Source: Nomia melanderi
Taxonomy: Eukaryota > Arthropoda > Insecta > Hymenoptera > Halictidae
Reading direction: 5' to 3'
Assembly (NCBI RefSeq): GCF_051020985.1
Contig: NC_135010.1
Location: 13,328,001 to 13,392,000 of the forward strand
Length of the DNA: 64,000 nt
Shown one piece after another: positions 59,915 to 64,000 of the stretch (position 1 is the first letter of the stretch; each line of letters begins with the position of its first letter). Below the pieces are notes generated by a model. It ran no database searches. It was given only the letters and a program-made list of their open reading frames with translations, and was not told the DNA's origin. A program made the position numbers and the translations under genes.

Positions 59915-61411
59915 GAGAGCGTGAGGGATTGCAAGGCGAGTGGAATAATGGGGGAGAAATGGAAAGTAAGGGAAACGGTGATGGAAAACGCATACGAATC
60001 CGAGGACAGCGGCCGGTAAGGAGAAACAGATAAATGGGGGAAAAAGGAAGAGTAGACGGAATCGTGACGCGAGGAGGAAGAAAGACCACCGTAGGGAAAC
60101 GGAGAGGAGATCCGAGAGGGGCAGGGGAACTGAAGCGAGCCCGTACCATGGCGCAAGCGTCGACTACCCCTTCGAGCCGGCAAGACATGCGCTCTCGCGG
60201 TGGAGGCTTCATCCCCTTTTCGTCTATCCTTCAGGCTTCCGTCTTCCGCTCGCCACAGACATTTCGTTCACACCTACCGAAATTATCGTTATAGGTGTAC
60301 CGTGACGTCTGCGTATAGCGGTCCACGACCCGCGTACGGGTGCACGCTCGCGATTCGTGTTACGGCTTATCCCCCAATCCTCTGATAAGAGTTTGTCGAT
60401 ACCAGGGATACCGTTCCGCGGATTATTCAATCGGGATATCGTCCTTTCTTCGCCCGGCTCCCACGCTCCTCCGCGTCTGTCTACGAATGATCGGATGCTT
60501 GCGAGTTGTCAACGGCTCGCGACGTCGTCTTTAACGCTGAAGCGCGGTTCCATGGAGATACACGAAATGGAAGAAATATTAAATCGATTGAATTGGATTG
60601 CTATCGCGCGTTTAGCTAGCTGAGTGTCATCGCATTAGGTAGCATTATTTATCGTCGTTTAATCGAGCGGATAGTAATTCGTTGGGGGTCACCGGTGACA
60701 CTCGTGACACCCAGCGTGATAATGGCAAAGATCGTTTTACCGTGGACCAATGGCACATCTCGTATCTCGACAACGCGTTGTCGTTTGAGTTTATCCTCTA
60801 TTCTCTTATTTCCTGCATGGTCAGGTTTTTGTTTACACAAAACTCCATCGCTCCAGGCATAGCTTCGGTTTCCGCGGGGAACGTCGCTCGACTGTCTTGG
60901 TATCTAATAAAAACCTCGCGAGGCTCAGGCCTCATCTTCAAAAACGGAATCCGAGGATCGCTCTCGCACAGCTCCATTTAAGACCGGAGCTTCTCCGAGG
61001 CGGCGCAAAAGGGACGGGGAAATCGTGTCGGGGCCAGGGATCTCGCGGGTTTCCGCGAGCAGTCGCGGCGACTCACTCGGCTCGTTGACATTCCACGGAC
61101 GCATTAGCGAGGCGTGAACGGATCCTGACAGCGGCAGCATTGATTTAATAGCCGATGCCCACACTAGGATCGTCGTTGTCGCGTCGTCGCGGCGGTAGTC
61201 GGCGTTGACGACGCCGTTTTCCTCCGTCCGTCGGTGTTCGCCCGCGAACGGACGTACCTATACGTACGTCCGCTCGTTCGTCGGCTCGCTCGCGCGAGTA
61301 GGAACAGCGTCGACGATACGCGCGGCACTCGCGGCACGCGTGTGCGGAGGAAACAATTGAACGCCATCCTTCCCTCTCTTCTTCTTTCTCTGCCGAGTCG
61401 CTGTGTCGCTA
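59912..61411. other. Downstream DNA, nothing recognised
   Basis: No gene supported. A GTCACCGGTGAC palindrome at 60688-60699 equals the core of the family D palindrome, but flanking sequence does not match that family convincingly. Confidence 0.35.
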
Positions 61412-61446
61412 TTCTCTCTCTCTCTCTGTCTCTCTCTGTCTCTCGT
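61412..61446. repeat. (TC)n microsatellite
   Basis: TC dinucleotides with two TG interruptions; the source of a long Arg/Glu-rich spurious frame on the minus strand. Confidence 0.88.
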
Positions 61447-64000
61447 TCTCTGTCATCGTTCCACCGGGTTCGTCTCTCTCGTTTTCGCCACACGATTCGC
61501 ATCGAGTCTCTTCCTCTGATTCTTTTCCTCTTTCTCTTTCTCTGCTCGCGTCCCTCCCGCGCCAGCTCGGCCCGTCTCTTCCTCTGCGGCCACAGGCAGC
61601 GAAGCTTAATAAGCACAGCTACCTACATTCCATTTCCGGTGCGCTGACGTCACTTGACAATCCGGCTACGGAGAGCTCGCCGAGCTCGACCACGTACGAG
61701 CCTCGTTCATCCTTTAGGTATACCCACACCTCGCGACCGATAGAGTTCGGTCGCGATTCTACTTCTCCGTCCCCCGTCCCTGCGGCGATCTTCGCGAGCC
61801 TAGCGTTCGATTCCTCGAATCGCCTCCCGCGGGAATTCGAAGGGCGGCCTTGACGATCGCGCCTGGGTACCTGGCAGCTTTCGACTTTCTACGGTCTTCC
61901 GTCGAACGCGTGCCGATTCCGTCGTCGTTTTCGCCGGCAGGCGTTTCCCGATGCTCTTTTTCCATCGGTCCGCTCGCCGGTACTGCGTAGCAGCGAGCAG
62001 AAAAGACGGAGAGACGGAGGCGCTCGCCGAGCGACGGAGAGAAGGAATCGCGAGGTCCGAGCGACGCGAACGCGAACGCGAACGCGAACGCGCTAGGCGA
62101 TCGAGCAGGTAGGCCTTGAACAGCTCCGGACCCACGCGTTACGGCTCTCTAGGAGTGTTGGGGCCTCGTACACAGAGGTATTCTCGGCTGGTGCTGCCGG
62201 GCAAAAGACAGATAAATAACTCGGGTATGGCATTGGCTAAGTAAACGAGCCTACGCGCGCGCATTCGTGAAACGTACACCTGTACGGATCGCGCGCGAGT
62301 ACTCCGCGCGCGTTCCGCGCCGAGCGCAACGCGCTTCCCTTCCATCGCTCTCGCTCGCATGCACGCTTACCTTTCGTCCTCGTCGCGCCGCGCGGCGACC
62401 GGCGAATTCTCGTGTAGGCGTCGCTCGCGGAGTCGCGCCTCGGCGATCCTACGGACGACGCCGTTTTCATGGGAGCCTGTGTGCGCCGGCCAGCAGCCGG
62501 CAGCTCGCTCGCGAGAGTGCGCGCGGGCGTGTACGCGAGAGCGCGCGCGCCGATCGAGGCCATAGGACAATAAAGATCGCGCGCGGCTCGCCTAGGTAGC
62601 CGTGAACGCGTCGAGACCTGCCAACGCTCTCAACTTTTACACCGCCTTCGCTCCTGTTTACGATTTCGAGACACCGTGCGCGCGACTCCGCCGCGGAAAC
62701 CACGGGCGTTCGCCCTTGTCTCGCCAATCCTAGCCTCGCCTCGCCTCGCCTCGCCGCGCCTCGCGCGGGAATTTGAACAAGTGCGGCGTCTCCGTTTATC
62801 AGGATGATCCCAATGAACGTCTGCGGTCGCGGCCGGGTCGCGCGAGTCCGCGGACGAAGGATCTCTCGGTGGTCTCGTTGACACGGTGTCTGGATTCCTC
62901 GGCCGAAGGACGAAGAGCGTGAATTACCGGCGACCGGCGCGGCGGCGGCTGCTCGCTGCTCTTTGCCGGCCGCGGAATCAGACCGGAAAGCTCGCTCGTA
63001 GGTACGCTGAAAATTTTCCTCTCTCGCGCGCTACGCCCGGCGACGACCGAATCGGATCGCTCGCGCGGAGGAAAATTCTCATCCGTGTCCGCTTTATCGC
63101 GATCCCGCGACGACGCCGCGCCGTTTTTGGGTCGCGGGCGCCGAATAGGTGCGAAGTAGCGCGTGTGCGCGCGCGAGATACGGCCGGTCCGACGGCCGGC
63201 CGACCGGCCGCGCACGCCTCCTTACTCACTTATGAAGTTAATTGAGGGCAAACGTCCACCACCGATCTACTGACTAACCCGAAAACATCCGCGACCTGGC
63301 TGAGACTCGCCGCGCGGGACGGGAGGCTCGCGATACCGCGATTTCCGACGAATTTTCATCTGCGGGGAAACGGATACCGGGCCGGTGTCGCGGAAACGCG
63401 CGGAAGATGAATATTTCCGTTATTTTTATGTCCGTAACTGGGAAATCACCAGTTTCTGGGGGTTCGGGGGTTGTTTGCGTTAGTCGGACGAGAAACTACC
63501 TTTACGGAGGTGTTTCGCCCTAAGAAAATGGAAGTTCGCTAATTGATTCAGAATGCGATTGTAAGTAAAACAGGTTCTATATACATAGCCGCGGAAGTCG
63601 ATAGTTAAAGAGTTATCGTTGACGAAAGTTTAGACGCCTGCTAATTTTAACATGGTACGGCGTTAATTGTTTTATGAATCGAAACATATGCTTAAGAGAA
63701 CGCGAACCTCCCCCCTTCGTCTGCGTAATGACTAATCGTTTATTACACACGTTAGTAGAGTATAATTCCATTGAGCGTTACGTTGCTCGATTATCAACGA
63801 ACTTGATCGTGAATTCTCGCTGATTCCAGCTCGCAATCGCCGAAATTCCATCGAGTCCTGGGAAAATTGAAAATCTGCGCTCGTTCATACGATTCCAGCC
63901 TACCCTGCACCGGCGCTTCCACCGAAAACCGACGCGTTCTCTCGCGCGGCGATCCTCGACGTCTTCGTCGCCAACGTTGGCGACCTTCGCTCGCGCGGAA
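61447..64000. other. GC-rich right edge, repeat arrays, no gene supported
   Basis: Includes a (GCGAAC)n hexamer array (62065-62092) and a (CTCGC)n pentamer array (62732-62768). A donor-like CATAAGTGAGTAAG on the minus strand at about 63220-63234 could belong to an untranslated exon of a gene lying to the right, but nothing else supports one. From 63.4 kb the sequence becomes more AT-rich. Confidence 0.35.

Noticed and set aside
61164..61616. 150-codon Arg/Glu-rich minus frame
   Set aside because: Translation of a TC microsatellite.
1..64000. CRISPR arrays, prokaryotic operons, phage or toxin systems
   Set aside because: The window is plainly metazoan: spliced genes, MITEs, POU and PRDM factors; no repeat-spacer array or bacterial gene seen.

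Overview
This is eukaryotic, almost certainly insect, DNA. The three recognisable genes (Prdm13, Rsph3 and the class III POU gene vvl/drifter) have metazoan GT-AG introns or insect-type architecture. The many short TTAA-flanked terminal-inverted-repeat elements and the CpG-rich, strongly mosaic base composition suggest a hymenopteran, possibly a bee. That species-level guess is inference, not proof. No prokaryotic, CRISPR or viral system is present.

Layout. (1) 1-6.2 kb: Prdm13 on the minus strand, four coding exons (2126-5935), with MITEs in all three introns and a candidate TATA/Inr promoter near 6.2 kb. (2) 6.2-16.1 kb: AT-rich intergenic DNA packed with degenerate TTAA MITEs, a ~220 bp tandem duplication and possible retroelement scraps. 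(3) 16.1-21.0 kb: Rsph3 (radial spoke head 3) on the minus strand, eight coding exons, again with MITEs in introns. A well-formed but unplaced upstream coding exon lies at 23.8-23.9 kb. (4) 24-48 kb: a GC-rich stretch with no recognisable gene and only one MITE fragment (29.2 kb). It probably holds the cis-regulatory domain of vvl, including two perfect ATGCAAAT octamers. (5) 47.2-52.3 kb: vvl on the plus strand, with a repeat-rich 5' flank, an intronless 459-codon ORF (49375-50754) and a ~1.5 kb 3' UTR. (6) 52.3-64 kb: GC-rich sequence with microsatellites and pentamer/hexamer arrays but no gene I can support.

The genes do not form a pathway. Prdm13 and vvl are both neural/ectodermal transcriptional regulators in the families they belong to; Rsph3 is a structural protein of motile axonemes (in insects, sperm and some sensory cilia). 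The most interesting observations are: an in-frame 50-codon open extension after the vvl TAG stop with coding-like codon structure (candidate stop-codon readthrough); an in-frame TAG between a plausible upstream Rsph3 exon and the Rsph3 start codon; and a datable succession of nested TTAA MITEs, including a paralogous empty site. Most long ORFs in the GC-rich part are stop-poor noise and are not annotated.
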